This document shows, one piece after another, positions 51,087 to 59,743 of a stretch of DNA of 64,000 nt; the stretch's first letter is position 1; every line of letters starts with the position of its first letter. The DNA is from Flavobacterium agri (GTDB lineage: Bacteria > Bacteroidota > Bacteroidia > Flavobacteriales > Flavobacteriaceae), in the NCBI RefSeq assembly GCF_013401995.1, contig NZ_JACBJI010000006.1, positions 62,001 through 126,000 of the forward strand, in the 5' to 3' direction. The notes under the pieces are model-generated. The model was not told where the DNA came from. It worked only from the letters and a program-made list of their open reading frames with translations, and did no database searches. The translations under genes were made by a program, and so were the position numbers.

Positions 51087-52133
51087 TTAGTTGAAATAGA
51101 ATCCGTTAGGACCTAATCCAACCGGGATTTCGTCAAGCAAAGCGCCATTGTTTTCGGCATAGATGAAAATTTTCCCGTCCGACGTGAAGTCTTCGGCCGC
51201 TTCAGAAATGTAAATACGCCCGTCTTCGACAGCGAATCCGTAACCGATGTAATCTGAATCGGAACCGGTTTCGATGAAAGCCGTATCGGTAACGCTCGTA
51301 GCGCCCACATTGATTTTGTAGATTTTCGGTCCTACCGTGAAATACGCAAGTCCGCCGTCGATGTCAAGGTTTTGCGCGTTGCCCATAGTGTCCGGGAACG
51401 TCACTTCGCCTGCGATCTGGTTGTTCGACAACTGGATTTTGACGAGCTTGCTCGCGCCCGACCAGCTTCCGCAAAGCACATACAGCATACCGTCTCTTTC
51501 CTCCAATGAATTCGGCGCTTCACCTACTTCGATTGTCGTCACGATCTGGTTGTTGCTCGTGTTGATTACGGTAACGACGTGTCCGGCTCCGTAAAATCCG
51601 CCCGAAACATAGAGTTTGCCGTTCTCTTCGATCAAACGTTCGGCTTGGTTGTTCACGGGAATCGTCGTTTCGACCGCCAAGGTATTGAGGTTGATTACCG
51701 TGATGAAGTCGTCCGTAGAGCTTTCAAATGTATTCGAATTGGTCACATACGCCTTTCCGTCGTACACCACGCCATAACGCGGAACGGTCAAACTTGTCGT
51801 GATCTCGCCAACTTTCTCGAACGTGTAACGGTTCACGACCGTGATTTTGTTCGAACCGTTAGAGATGATGAACGCGCGGTTGTCGGCAAAGAAAATCGAT
51901 TGGGTGTACGCACCGATATCCGAATCCGCTCCGTTCACGGCCGAAAAAATGTCCTGCTGCACGGTTTGCATATCGTCGCTGATGTAGGTCACCGTTCCCA
52001 ATCCGCCTTCGTTGAGTACGAGAACGCCGTTGTCGTAGCTGCCAAGAGGCGCGTTCGAATCGTCATCGCTGTTACACGAGGCCAAAAAAAGCGAGCCCGC
52101 GATCGCTGTCAAAAACAGTTTGTTGAATTTCAT
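51087..52133 (-). CDS. btuG: Surface beta-propeller lipoprotein, BtuG-like cobalamin-binding protein
   Basis: A 348-residue lipoprotein (SLFLASCNSDDDSN) with a YncE/DUF5074-type seven-bladed beta-propeller of repeated VINxxT and KIY-type segments (FITVINLNTLAVETTIPV; VVTVINTSNNQIVTTIEVG). The acid-rich SDDD right after the lipid Cys resembles a surface-export signal of Bacteroidota lipoproteins. It lies one base after btuB in the same orientation, behind a cobalamin riboswitch. BtuG binds cobalamin and hands it to BtuB. Name by position and fold. Confidence 0.75.
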   Translation of the reverse strand: MKFNKLFLTAIAGSLFLASCNSDDDSNAPLGSYDNGVLVLNEGGLGTVTYISDDMQTVQQDIFSAVNGADSDIGAYTQSIFFADNRAFIISNGSNKITVVNRYTFEKVGEITTSLTVPRYGVVYDGKAYVTNSNTFESSTDDFITVINLNTLAVETTIPVNNQAERLIEENGKLYVSGGFYGAGHVVTVINTSNNQIVTTIEVGEAPNSLEERDGMLYVLCGSWSGASKLVKIQLSNNQIAGEVTFPDTMGNAQNLDIDGGLAYFTVGPKIYKINVGATSVTDTAFIETGSDSDYIGYGFAVEDGRIYISEAAEDFTSDGKIFIYAENNGALLDEIPVGLGPNGFYFN

Positions 52134-52134
52134 G

Positions 52135-53970
52135 TTATATATGTAGTGTTAGTGTTACGAAATAATGTCGCCCCGGATACGGACGTCTTTCCATGGTTTG
52201 ATATTCGGAATCCAAGGCGTTGTTGACCTGGAATCCGATGCGGTACACATCCGACTTTCCGAAATCATACCCGATGCCCGCATTGACGACGGCATAAGCA
52301 TCAAGGTTATAGCGCGTATTGTTGTCACTCCTCGTGAAAACTTCTCCGTTAAAAAGACTTTGCACGTTGGCCGAAAACTTGCGATAGCCGTACGCGACGG
52401 ATGCCGTGGCTTTGTGATAAGGCACGTAAATCAATTGGTTTTCCGTTTTTTCGTTTTCCGAAACCGTGTACGCATACGTGCCGTTGACGACGAATTCATG
52501 TCTTCCGAAATTGCGTTTTGCTTCGAGCAAAGCTTCGATTCCGTACGATTCGACGCGGTTCACGTTCACCGGATGCCAGCTTGCGATCGTTCCGGGCAAC
52601 CATTGGATCATGTCGCGGATCTTCATGTAATAACCCGTGACCGAAAATTTTACGCCCGAAAATTTGAATTCGTTGCCGATTTCTGCCTGATACGACGATT
52701 CGGGTTTCAAATCGGGGTTGCCGCCGTCCGACCAATACAGGTCGTTGAACGTCGGGATGCGGAAGTTGCGCGAGCCGTTGATCCTGACGGAATAAAATGA
52801 AAAAGGCTTATATCGGATTCCCGCCGAATACAAAAGCGGACTGTCGTAATTGTTCGTGATTTCCTGACGGATTCCGGCTTCGTAATTGACTTTGTCCGAA
52901 AGTTTGTGCCTCAACAAAAGCGTTCCCGAACCGATATTCCGGTGTCGACTGTCGATGTCGCTTCCTCGTCCGTTTGCCGATGAATAATCGACGATCGCAT
53001 TCACATATACATCCGGATTGATGGTATAAGCGAAGTCATATTTGCCGATAACCGTTTCCACGGTCGCATATCCGAACGCATCCGAATCGAGATTTTCAAA
53101 ATACTGATAGTTTTCGTGCAGGTAAGCGGCTTTTAACCTTGAAGTGAATTTGCTTCCGACATTCGTCCATTCGACAAGGTTTCGCGCATTGAAATCGCGG
53201 TATTTCGTCTTGGTATCGGTTGGCGTCAACAACGGAAAGTGGCGTTCGCCATCGTAAACCTCACCGAAGTATTTTATGAAATCGCGATTCGAAACTTTAT
53301 ACGCAGAAGCGATGTTGATACCCGAATTGTAATATTGGCCGTTGCTATTGTGGCGCGAAGAATTCGGGAAATCGTAATCGTTGGCAGAACGGTTGTAATA
53401 CGCGATCACGTTCACGCCGAATTTATCCGATCCGATATCGGCTTTGTAGCGGTAACGCTGCGTGTCGAAGCTTCCGTAGTTCGCGTCGAACGCATTTTTG
53501 AAATGGTTCCCAAACGACGGTTCGCTCGACAAATGCACACTGCCGCCGATCGCGCTCGATCCGTAAATCACGCTGCCGCCGCCCGAGCGCACCGAAATCG
53601 CATCGTAGCCTGAAACCGCGACCGTATTGAAATCGGTTTGGCCGTTGACTTGGGAATTGATGTTGATGCCGTTCCAGACAACCGCCGTCTGTTGGGCCGT
53701 CGTGCCGCGGAAAGAAGCCGAAGCCACGCCCGAACCGAGTCCGTTTTCCTTGAAATAAATTGGCGAATTGAATTGCAGCAATGTCGCCAACGACGAATTG
53801 TTGCGGCGCAAAACCGAATCGTTGAGCGAAATCACGTTTTGGGTTTCCGAGAACTTGCGAAGCTGCACGTCACCCACCACGACTTCTGTAAGGGCAATCG
53901 AATCCTGTTGCGCCAAAAGCGGTTGGCACAAAAACAAAAAGCCGATAAAAAGCAGTTTTCTCGCTGTCAT
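52135..53970 (-). CDS. btuB: TonB-dependent outer-membrane receptor, BtuB-like
   Basis: A 611-residue receptor: signal peptide (LFIGFLFLCQPLLAQQ), a TonB-box-like segment (LTEVVVGDVQLRKFSETQ), a plug domain (LATLLQFNSPIYFKENGLGS, RSGGGSVIYGSSAIGGSVH) and a 22-strand barrel with terminal aromatic strand (GRHYFVTLTLHI). A cobalamin riboswitch lies in its 5' leader, and the next gene is BtuG-like, so cobalamin is the likely substrate. First gene of the leftward transport unit. Confidence 0.9.
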   Translation of the reverse strand: MTARKLLFIGFLFLCQPLLAQQDSIALTEVVVGDVQLRKFSETQNVISLNDSVLRRNNSSLATLLQFNSPIYFKENGLGSGVASASFRGTTAQQTAVVWNGININSQVNGQTDFNTVAVSGYDAISVRSGGGSVIYGSSAIGGSVHLSSEPSFGNHFKNAFDANYGSFDTQRYRYKADIGSDKFGVNVIAYYNRSANDYDFPNSSRHNSNGQYYNSGINIASAYKVSNRDFIKYFGEVYDGERHFPLLTPTDTKTKYRDFNARNLVEWTNVGSKFTSRLKAAYLHENYQYFENLDSDAFGYATVETVIGKYDFAYTINPDVYVNAIVDYSSANGRGSDIDSRHRNIGSGTLLLRHKLSDKVNYEAGIRQEITNNYDSPLLYSAGIRYKPFSFYSVRINGSRNFRIPTFNDLYWSDGGNPDLKPESSYQAEIGNEFKFSGVKFSVTGYYMKIRDMIQWLPGTIASWHPVNVNRVESYGIEALLEAKRNFGRHEFVVNGTYAYTVSENEKTENQLIYVPYHKATASVAYGYRKFSANVQSLFNGEVFTRSDNNTRYNLDAYAVVNAGIGYDFGKSDVYRIGFQVNNALDSEYQTMERRPYPGRHYFVTLTLHI

Positions 53971-54011
53971 ACGTCCGAAATCTTTTTTCCCGAAGATTCG
54001 ATTGTTGGCGA

Positions 54012-54175
54012 ATTAAGGCAGGTCTCCTGGCTTGCGTCCTGGTCGTCGGCCTTCCCGTTTTTACAGTGGCAGCGGATGACGACAGGCTTTTTAGCTTACA
54101 GTTGCGGGTACAGCCCGGGATTTTAACCCGGTTCCCTTTTCATGCATCGTGAAAATGCAACCTGAATTCGGGTGC
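54012..54175 (-). ncRNA. Cobalamin riboswitch
   Basis: Read leftward, the region has the conserved cobalamin-riboswitch elements in order: a GGTTGCA start, AAAAGGGAACCGGG and AATCCCGGGCTG, CCGCAACTGT, GCCACTG, GGGAAGG and GACGCAAGCCAGGAGACCTG near its 3' end. It ends about 45 bases before the btuB start. It should bind cobalamin and reduce btuB and btuG expression when the vitamin is plentiful. Confidence 0.95.
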
Positions 54176-54244
54176 AAATGTAGACATAAAGTTGATTGGA
54201 AAAGGCATCCGAAAAAAATTTCAGACTTCCGTTTTGTTTCCGTT

Positions 54245-54252
54245 TATCTTTG
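54245..54252 (+). promoter_or_regulatory. TATCTTTG, -7 type promoter element before btuF
   Basis: TATCTTTG matches the Bacteroidota -7 consensus TAnnTTTG exactly, 20 bases before the btuF start ATG 54272. No good TTG element is seen at the -33 position. Confidence 0.5.
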
Positions 54253-54271
54253 CGCAATCCAACCAATACAC

Positions 54272-55411
54272 ATGAAAACATTCCGTTTTTCCGTTTTTTC
54301 ACTGATTTTAGCTTTGGTTTTCGTCGGATGTAAAAAGTCTGAAACCACAGAAAAACCAAGTGCTGCCGTCCAAAATTCGATCAAGTACGCCAAAGGGCTT
54401 TCCATTTTCGATTACGGCGATTATTCGGTCGTGAAAGTGAGCAATCCGTGGCCGAATGCGACCCAGGATTACACGTACGTTTTGAAGGAAAAGGATGCCA
54501 AAATTCCCGATAGCCTGCAAAAATTCACGTCGGTGAACGTGCCTGTGAAATCGATTATCGTGACCTCGACGACGCACATTCCGTCGCTCGAAATGCTTGG
54601 TGTCGAGAATTCTTTGGTCGCATTTCCGCAGCTCGACTACATTTCATCCGAGAAAGTCCGCGCACGAATCGACGCTAAAAAAATCAAGGAACTCGGGTCG
54701 AACCAAAGCCTCAATACCGAAGTCGTCATCGATTTATCGCCCGATGTGATCATCGGTTACGGTATCGACAACAACAACAAGGCGATCGACAATTTGCAGA
54801 AAAGCGGACTCAAAGTCGTCCTGAACGGCGACTGGAACGAAACCTCATCGCTCGGGAAAGCCGAATGGATCAAGCTTTTCGGCGCGCTTTACGGACTTGA
54901 GGACAAAGCCGACAAAATCTTTTCGGATATTGAAAAAGAATATAATTCGACGTTGGAACTCGCCAAAAAAGCCACCAAAAAACCGACCGTGATCGCCGGC
55001 GCCATGTTCGAAAACAAATGGTATTTGCCTCAGGGAAACAGTTGGGGAGCCGAATTGATCGCACAAGGCGCGGGCCAGTATTTATGGGCAGATTCGAAAG
55101 GTACGGGCAGTTTGTCGCTTCCGTTCGAATCGGTACTCGAGAAAGGCGTCGATGCCGATTTTTGGATCGGACCGGGCCAATTTACATCGCTTGCCGAAAT
55201 GACGGCCGCCAATGCGCATTACGACCAGTTCAAGGCGTTCAAAACCAAGAATGTGTACTCGTTCAGTTCCAAAAAAGGAAAAACGGGCGGCATCATTTAC
55301 TTTGAACTTGCGCCTAACCGACCTGATTTGGTACTTAAGGACATTGTCAAAATCCTGCATCCGGAATTGTTGCCGGATCACGAACTGTACTTTTTCGAGA
55401 AATTAAAATAA
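54272..55411 (+). CDS. btuF: Cobalamin ABC transporter substrate-binding lipoprotein
   Basis: A 379-residue periplasmic-binding lipoprotein (LALVFVGCKKSE). Cluster-A type III fold: VKSIIVTSTTHIPSLEMLG, DVIIGYGIDNNNKAIDNLQ and a long linking helix. ATG 54272 is used because the upstream extension lacks a signal sequence. It is the first gene of a rightward btuFCD unit and diverges from the riboswitch-btuB promoter. Assigned to cobalamin, not iron-heme, by context. Confidence 0.85.
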   Translation: MKTFRFSVFSLILALVFVGCKKSETTEKPSAAVQNSIKYAKGLSIFDYGDYSVVKVSNPWPNATQDYTYVLKEKDAKIPDSLQKFTSVNVPVKSIIVTSTTHIPSLEMLGVENSLVAFPQLDYISSEKVRARIDAKKIKELGSNQSLNTEVVIDLSPDVIIGYGIDNNNKAIDNLQKSGLKVVLNGDWNETSSLGKAEWIKLFGALYGLEDKADKIFSDIEKEYNSTLELAKKATKKPTVIAGAMFENKWYLPQGNSWGAELIAQGAGQYLWADSKGTGSLSLPFESVLEKGVDADFWIGPGQFTSLAEMTAANAHYDQFKAFKTKNVYSFSSKKGKTGGIIYFELAPNRPDLVLKDIVKILHPELLPDHELYFFEKLK

Positions 55412-55434
55412 GTTCTTCACCATCCGAAAACAGA

Positions 55435-56466
55435 ATGTCAAACAAAAAAAACAGCTCTCTCTTTATTTTGCTCGCGCTAGTAGCGGGTTTGCTGTTCGTT
55501 TGGGATTTGGCCTACGGACCGGTTTCGATTCCGCTAAAAGACGTTTTTTCGAGTATTTCGGGCGCAGAAGCCTCTAAATCGACTTGGGAATACATCATCC
55601 AGAATTACCGTTTGCCCAAAGCGACCACGGCCGTTTTGGCGGGTATCGGATTGTCTGTAAGCGGACTTTTGATGCAGACGTTGTTCCGCAATCCGCTTGC
55701 CGGACCGGACGTACTCGGTTTGAGTTCGGGATCGAGCCTTAGCGTGGCATTCGTCGTGATGGGCGCGGGTTTGATTCCGGGCGTTTTGAGCACGTGGATG
55801 TTGTCGTCCTACGGTATCATTTTGGCATCCTGTGTCGGAAGTTTTGTGGTTTTGCTCGCCGTCCTTGCGGTTTCCCAACGCATGCGCGATACGATGGGCA
55901 TTTTGATCGTCGGGCTTATGTTCGGCAGTTTCGCAAGCGCGATCGTAAGCATCCTGACCTATTTCAGCACGGCCGAACAATTGCAGAAATACACGTTTTG
56001 GGCGATGGGCAACCTTGGCAACCTATCGTGGCTGTCGGTATTGATTTTGACCGTTTGCGTGGTTTTCGGGTTATTGGTCTCGGTGTTTTGCATCAAGCCT
56101 CTGGACGCGTTGCTGCTAGGCGAAAACTATGCGAAAAGCCTCGGATTGAACTACAGGCGCACCCAATTCACGATCATCGCGGCGACAAGTATCCTGACCG
56201 GAAGCATCACGGCCTTCGCCGGACCGATCGCCTTCATCGGACTCACGGTTCCGCACATGGTGAAATTGCTTTTCCGCACGAGCGATCATAAAACACTTTT
56301 TTCGGCTACGATGCTTTTGGGTGCGGTCGTCTTGCTCGTATGCGACATTTTGTGCCAATTTCCGGGAAGCGACGTGACCTTGCCGATAAACGCGATCACT
56401 TCACTCATAGGCGCGCCCGTGGTCATCTGGCTGCTGTTGCGCAAACGAAATACCTTTGACCGATGA
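55435..56466 (+). CDS. btuC: Cobalamin ABC transporter permease
   Basis: A 343-residue FecCD-family permease with about ten membrane helices. Characteristic segments are YRLPKATTAVLAGIGLSVSG, PLAGPDVLGLSSGSSLSVAF, GFGAFAS-type MFGSFASAIVSILTYF and the EAA-like GPIAFIGLTVPHMVKLLF. It starts 24 bases after btuF and its stop overlaps the ATPase start by four bases. Moves cobalamin (inferred) across the inner membrane. Confidence 0.9.
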   Translation: MSNKKNSSLFILLALVAGLLFVWDLAYGPVSIPLKDVFSSISGAEASKSTWEYIIQNYRLPKATTAVLAGIGLSVSGLLMQTLFRNPLAGPDVLGLSSGSSLSVAFVVMGAGLIPGVLSTWMLSSYGIILASCVGSFVVLLAVLAVSQRMRDTMGILIVGLMFGSFASAIVSILTYFSTAEQLQKYTFWAMGNLGNLSWLSVLILTVCVVFGLLVSVFCIKPLDALLLGENYAKSLGLNYRRTQFTIIAATSILTGSITAFAGPIAFIGLTVPHMVKLLFRTSDHKTLFSATMLLGAVVLLVCDILCQFPGSDVTLPINAITSLIGAPVVIWLLLRKRNTFDR

Positions 56467-57248
56467 CGGATCCGATTTTGCATACTCGCGATTTGAGCAT
56501 CGGCTACCAGTCGAAAAAGCACACGACTGTCGTCGCTTCGGGCATCGATTTGTCTTTGGGCAGCGCGAAATTGGTGTCGCTTGTAGGCGCGAACGGTGTC
56601 GGGAAATCGACCTTGTTGCGCACATTGACGGGAATCCAGAAACCCATCTCGGGACAGGTTTTGCTAGAGAATAAAATCGTAACCGACTATTCGCCTTCAC
56701 AACTGTCGAAAAAACTGAGTCTGGTGCTTACCGAAAAGCTTCCTCCAAGCAATCTGACCGTGTTCGAATTGGTCGCTTTGGGCCGTCAGCCGTATACGAA
56801 TTGGGTCGGAAAACTCACGCCCGAAGACATTTCGAAAGTAAACGAAGCATTACATTTGACCGATACGTTCCACCTTTCGGCAAAAAAGCATTTCCAGATC
56901 TCGGACGGACAATTGCAGAATGTGCTCGTGGCGCGCGCGTTGGCCCAGGACACGCCGTTGATCGTACTCGACGAACCGACGACTCACCTCGATTTCCAGC
57001 ACAAAGTAGCCTTGTTCCGATTGCTCAAAAAACTGAGTTCGGAAACCGAAAAATGCATCCTTTTCTCTACGCACGATATTGAAATGGCCATCGAATTGAG
57101 CGACGAAATCATTGCGATGAACGACGGAAAAGCAATACAGGACACGCCGTCGAAGCTTATCGAAAGTGGCGGTTTCGATCGTCTTTTCGCCGATGACAAC
57201 ATCGTTTTCGACAAACAAAAAGGCCGGTTTGTTTTCCGTGGAATTTGA
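56463..57248 (+). CDS. btuD: Cobalamin ABC transporter ATPase
   Basis: A 261-residue ABC ATPase. Walker A GANGVGKST near 38-46, Q-loop SLVLTEKLPP region, signature ISDGQLQNVLVARAL (SDGQ for the usual SGGQ), Walker B LIVLDEPTTHLDF and the H-loop FSTHDIEMAI. Start overlaps btuC by four bases (ATGA). Energises the BtuC permease. Confidence 0.92.
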   Translation: MTDPILHTRDLSIGYQSKKHTTVVASGIDLSLGSAKLVSLVGANGVGKSTLLRTLTGIQKPISGQVLLENKIVTDYSPSQLSKKLSLVLTEKLPPSNLTVFELVALGRQPYTNWVGKLTPEDISKVNEALHLTDTFHLSAKKHFQISDGQLQNVLVARALAQDTPLIVLDEPTTHLDFQHKVALFRLLKKLSSETEKCILFSTHDIEMAIELSDEIIAMNDGKAIQDTPSKLIESGGFDRLFADDNIVFDKQKGRFVFRGI

Positions 57249-57276
57249 GCTATATTTGAGATAGACACGACTTCTC

Positions 57277-57789
57277 ATGAAAAATTGCTTTCTGCTACTG
57301 CTTTTATTGGCCTTTTCCCCGATTTTCTCACAGATCAGAATGGAACTCACGCCACAAGGTTTTCCGTCTCAAGTAATCGCAAAACCAAGCGTGCCGTCGG
57401 ACAAACTCATCGAATCGGTGCGCAATTGGGTCGCGACATATAACGAGAAAAACGAGTACGGGTACGACATTACCGAAGTCTCGGAATCGGGCATGACGAT
57501 CGACGCTTACAAAAGAAACGCGTTTTTTTACCGCAATAAGGGCGAAGCGTACCAACACCGTATCCGATATACGATGGTGCTCGAATTCACACCCGACAAC
57601 ATCAAGATCAAATTCGCCGTAAAAGAAATCTACGACCAGAAAAAACTGCTGGAACTCGCGGTAGCCGATTTCTTCCGCCCCGACGGCAAACTAAAGGCCG
57701 ATTATCTCGACGCCAAGCCTTCGCTCGAAAAAACGGTAAACGGAATCGTGAACAATTTTGCCGAATATATGTCGCGCGTGACCGATTAA
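57277..57789 (+). CDS. DUF4468 domain exported protein
   Basis: A 170-residue protein with a signal peptide (LLLLLLAFSPIFSQ) and the DUF4468 beta domain: SDKLIESVRNWVATYN, MTIDAYKRNAFF and HRIRYTMVLEFTPDNIKIKF. It lies 28 bases after btuD. DUF4468 proteins are common in Bacteroidota; function unknown. It converges with the pseudouridine synthase gene with a four-base overlap. Confidence 0.88.
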   Translation: MKNCFLLLLLLAFSPIFSQIRMELTPQGFPSQVIAKPSVPSDKLIESVRNWVATYNEKNEYGYDITEVSESGMTIDAYKRNAFFYRNKGEAYQHRIRYTMVLEFTPDNIKIKFAVKEIYDQKKLLELAVADFFRPDGKLKADYLDAKPSLEKTVNGIVNNFAEYMSRVTD

Positions 57790-58340
57790 ACCAACGCGTC
57801 GACTTCACGCACTTCACCGGGTTGCAAATCGGCCAACCAGGTTTCCCCAATCCTGACGCGAACCAACCTCAGCGTCGGAAAACCAACGGCTGCGGTCATT
57901 TTTCGCACCTGTCGGAATTTGCCTTCGGTGAGCGTAATCGAAACCCAACTCGTCGGGCCGTGGCGTTCGTCTCGTATTTTTCGGTAGGGCAAATCGGGTG
58001 TGTCGAGCAATCGCGCCATGCAGTTTTTGGTGAGATAGCGCGTGCCTTTGACGCCGATTTCGACTCCTTCCTGCAACCTATCGACCGCTTGTTGGTTGAT
58101 GATGCCGTCCACTTGGGCGTAATATTCCTTTTCCATGTGCTTGCCGCGCACGATTTCGCTCATCATGCCATCGGTCGTGAGGAAAAGCAAGCCTTCGGAA
58201 TCTTCATCGAGACGTCCGATGGCCATCGTCTTATCTGGGAAAGCGTACAATTCGCCAAGCAATTTCTTGTTGCGCTTCTTTTCGTAAATGAACTGGCTCA
58301 GGTAGCCGAACGGTTTGTAGATGTGGAAATGGCGATGCAT
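57786..58340 (-). CDS. RNA pseudouridine synthase, RsuA/RluB/E/F family
   Basis: A 184-residue pseudouridine synthase. The catalytic motif is GRLDEDSEGLLFLTTDG with the essential Asp in GRLDxxSxGL. The end includes LTEGKFRQVRKMTAAVGFPT, LVRVRIG and the family's terminal GEVREVDAL. There is no N-terminal S4 domain, so it is the short RluE-like form modifying rRNA. ATG 58340 starts HRHFHIYKP. Confidence 0.92.
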   Translation of the reverse strand: MHRHFHIYKPFGYLSQFIYEKKRNKKLLGELYAFPDKTMAIGRLDEDSEGLLFLTTDGMMSEIVRGKHMEKEYYAQVDGIINQQAVDRLQEGVEIGVKGTRYLTKNCMARLLDTPDLPYRKIRDERHGPTSWVSITLTEGKFRQVRKMTAAVGFPTLRLVRVRIGETWLADLQPGEVREVDALV

Positions 58341-58417
58341 CGGCCAAAGATAAAGCAATGTTAAACCATTGGCAATCCTATTTCAAAAGGCGTAATTTTC
58401 TGTAAAACACAACGATC

Positions 58418-58732
58418 ATGGACACGACCCACAACAAAGACATAGGCGACAAAACCTGGAACAACCAGCAACAAAAAGGCGACCTCAACGAAGGTTTCAG
58501 CGGCGAAAATCTTCCCGACGACTACAATCCGGCGAAACATTTAAAGGAAAAAGAAACCGATTCCGACGGAAATACCAAAACCGTCGACCGTGCGCGCAAC
58601 GCCGACCGCACTTCGGACAACGAAGGCCAATGGACGGAATCGGGCAAACACATAAAAAGCGACCTTGACGACGAGAAAATAAAAGGTAAGGAAGATTTTA
58701 ATTACGATTCGCCGAACCGCGATCAACAATGA
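58418..58732 (+). CDS. Hydrophilic, probably disordered small protein
   Basis: A 104-residue, highly charged protein rich in Asp, Glu, Lys and Asn with no hydrophobic core: DTTHNKDIGDKTWNNQQQKG, GENLPDDYNPAKHLKEKE and a C-terminal KIKGKEDFNYDSPNRDQQ. It looks intrinsically disordered, like stress-associated or chaperone-like proteins. No family recognised and no signal sequence. Followed by a 16-bp perfect inverted repeat. Confidence 0.7.
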   Translation: MDTTHNKDIGDKTWNNQQQKGDLNEGFSGENLPDDYNPAKHLKEKETDSDGNTKTVDRARNADRTSDNEGQWTESGKHIKSDLDDEKIKGKEDFNYDSPNRDQQ

Positions 58733-58779
58733 TTTTAGACATTCAGAAAAAGTTTTTGATTTTTTGGACAATTGAGAGA

Positions 58780-58820
58780 GTTAAGAATAGTTAAGCGATC
58801 TAACCTTAACTATTCTTAAC
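58780..58820. repeat. 16-bp perfect inverted repeat between convergent genes
   Basis: GTTAAGAATAGTTAAG (58780-58795) and CTTAACTATTCTTAAC (58805-58820) are perfectly complementary with a nine-base loop, between the genes at 58418 and 58844. Likely a dispersed repeat and possibly a terminator, although the following T run is weak. Confidence 0.8.
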
Positions 58821-58843
58821 TTCTTAATAGTAAAAATCAGACC

Positions 58844-59380
58844 TTACTCCTTTTTCACGAATTGGATGTTCGCCGCAATCTTCACGTCTTCACTCAACAC
58901 CAATCCGCCGCCTTCTGTAATGCCGTCGTACACGATGCCGAAGTCGTGTCTTTTGATCGTTCCGTTTACTTCAAAACCAGCGCGATAACGTCCGAAACCG
59001 TCTTTTAATTCGCCTCCGAAAAGCACTTGGAGCGTCACTTTTTTGGTTACGCCTTTGAGCGTCAAATCGGCGATCAGCTCGTATTCGTCCCCTTTTTTGT
59101 GCGTAAATGAAGTCGATGCGAGCCGGATTTCGGGATATGTATCGGCATCGAAAAACTCGGCCGATTTCAAATGTTCGTCGCGATCGGTCTCGTTCGTGTC
59201 TATGCTATACGTGTCAATCGACACACCAATCCTGGCATTGTTGAAGTTTTCCTGGTCGTTTGTTTCCAATGTGCCGCGAAAAATGCGGAATGCTCCGGTA
59301 ACGGTCGAAATGACGAGGTGTTTGATTTTGAAGTGGATTTCGGAATGCGCGGGATCGATTTCCCAATACGTGGTTTTCAT
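58844..59380 (-). CDS. YceI family protein, isoprenoid-binding-like lipocalin fold
   Basis: A 178-residue YceI-domain protein: YWEIDPAHSEIHFKIKHLVI at the start, VTGAFRIFRGTLETND, TDRDEHLKSAEFFDADTYPE, LTLKGVTKKVTL and the terminal DVKIAANIQFVKK. No signal peptide, so it is the cytoplasmic form. YceI proteins bind polyisoprenoids or similar hydrophobic ligands. ATG 59380 is taken as start. Confidence 0.93.
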   Translation of the reverse strand: MKTTYWEIDPAHSEIHFKIKHLVISTVTGAFRIFRGTLETNDQENFNNARIGVSIDTYSIDTNETDRDEHLKSAEFFDADTYPEIRLASTSFTHKKGDEYELIADLTLKGVTKKVTLQVLFGGELKDGFGRYRAGFEVNGTIKRHDFGIVYDGITEGGGLVLSEDVKIAANIQFVKKE

Positions 59381-59743
59381 GCGAATAAGTTTACGCCTAA
59401 AGTTAGTGGCAATTCGCGTTCGCTGCAAATGATTTCACACAATTTGAACAATTCGGGATTTGTCGTTTTTGACCTTCACATCTGTCTCAAACACCACAGA
59501 CGTTTGGGATTTGCCTTCCCTATTTTTGTATAAAGCCATGATGATGTGTTTTTTAGAATCGATAAAAATTTGCCCGCCGATGGAACTCCGTAAAATAATT
59601 CCGTTATTTTTGCCGCTCAATGCTTCGGACTATGATTGTTTCAGCCGTCCTCACTTTCTAAAAAAGAGGGCACCGCGTACAGGCTATTTTACCGCATCGC
59701 TTTCGGCGAGAGTCGGTTATTTTCAATATAAACAATCTTACAA
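59381..59743. other. 360-bp gap before the MATE gene
   Basis: No convincing gene. A leftward frame 59435-59620 (61 codons, or 34 from an internal ATG at 59536) ends KNDKSRIVQIV, is not recognised and lacks a clear promoter. It may be a small gene or chance. The rest holds the promoter region of the rightward MATE gene. Confidence 0.4.
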
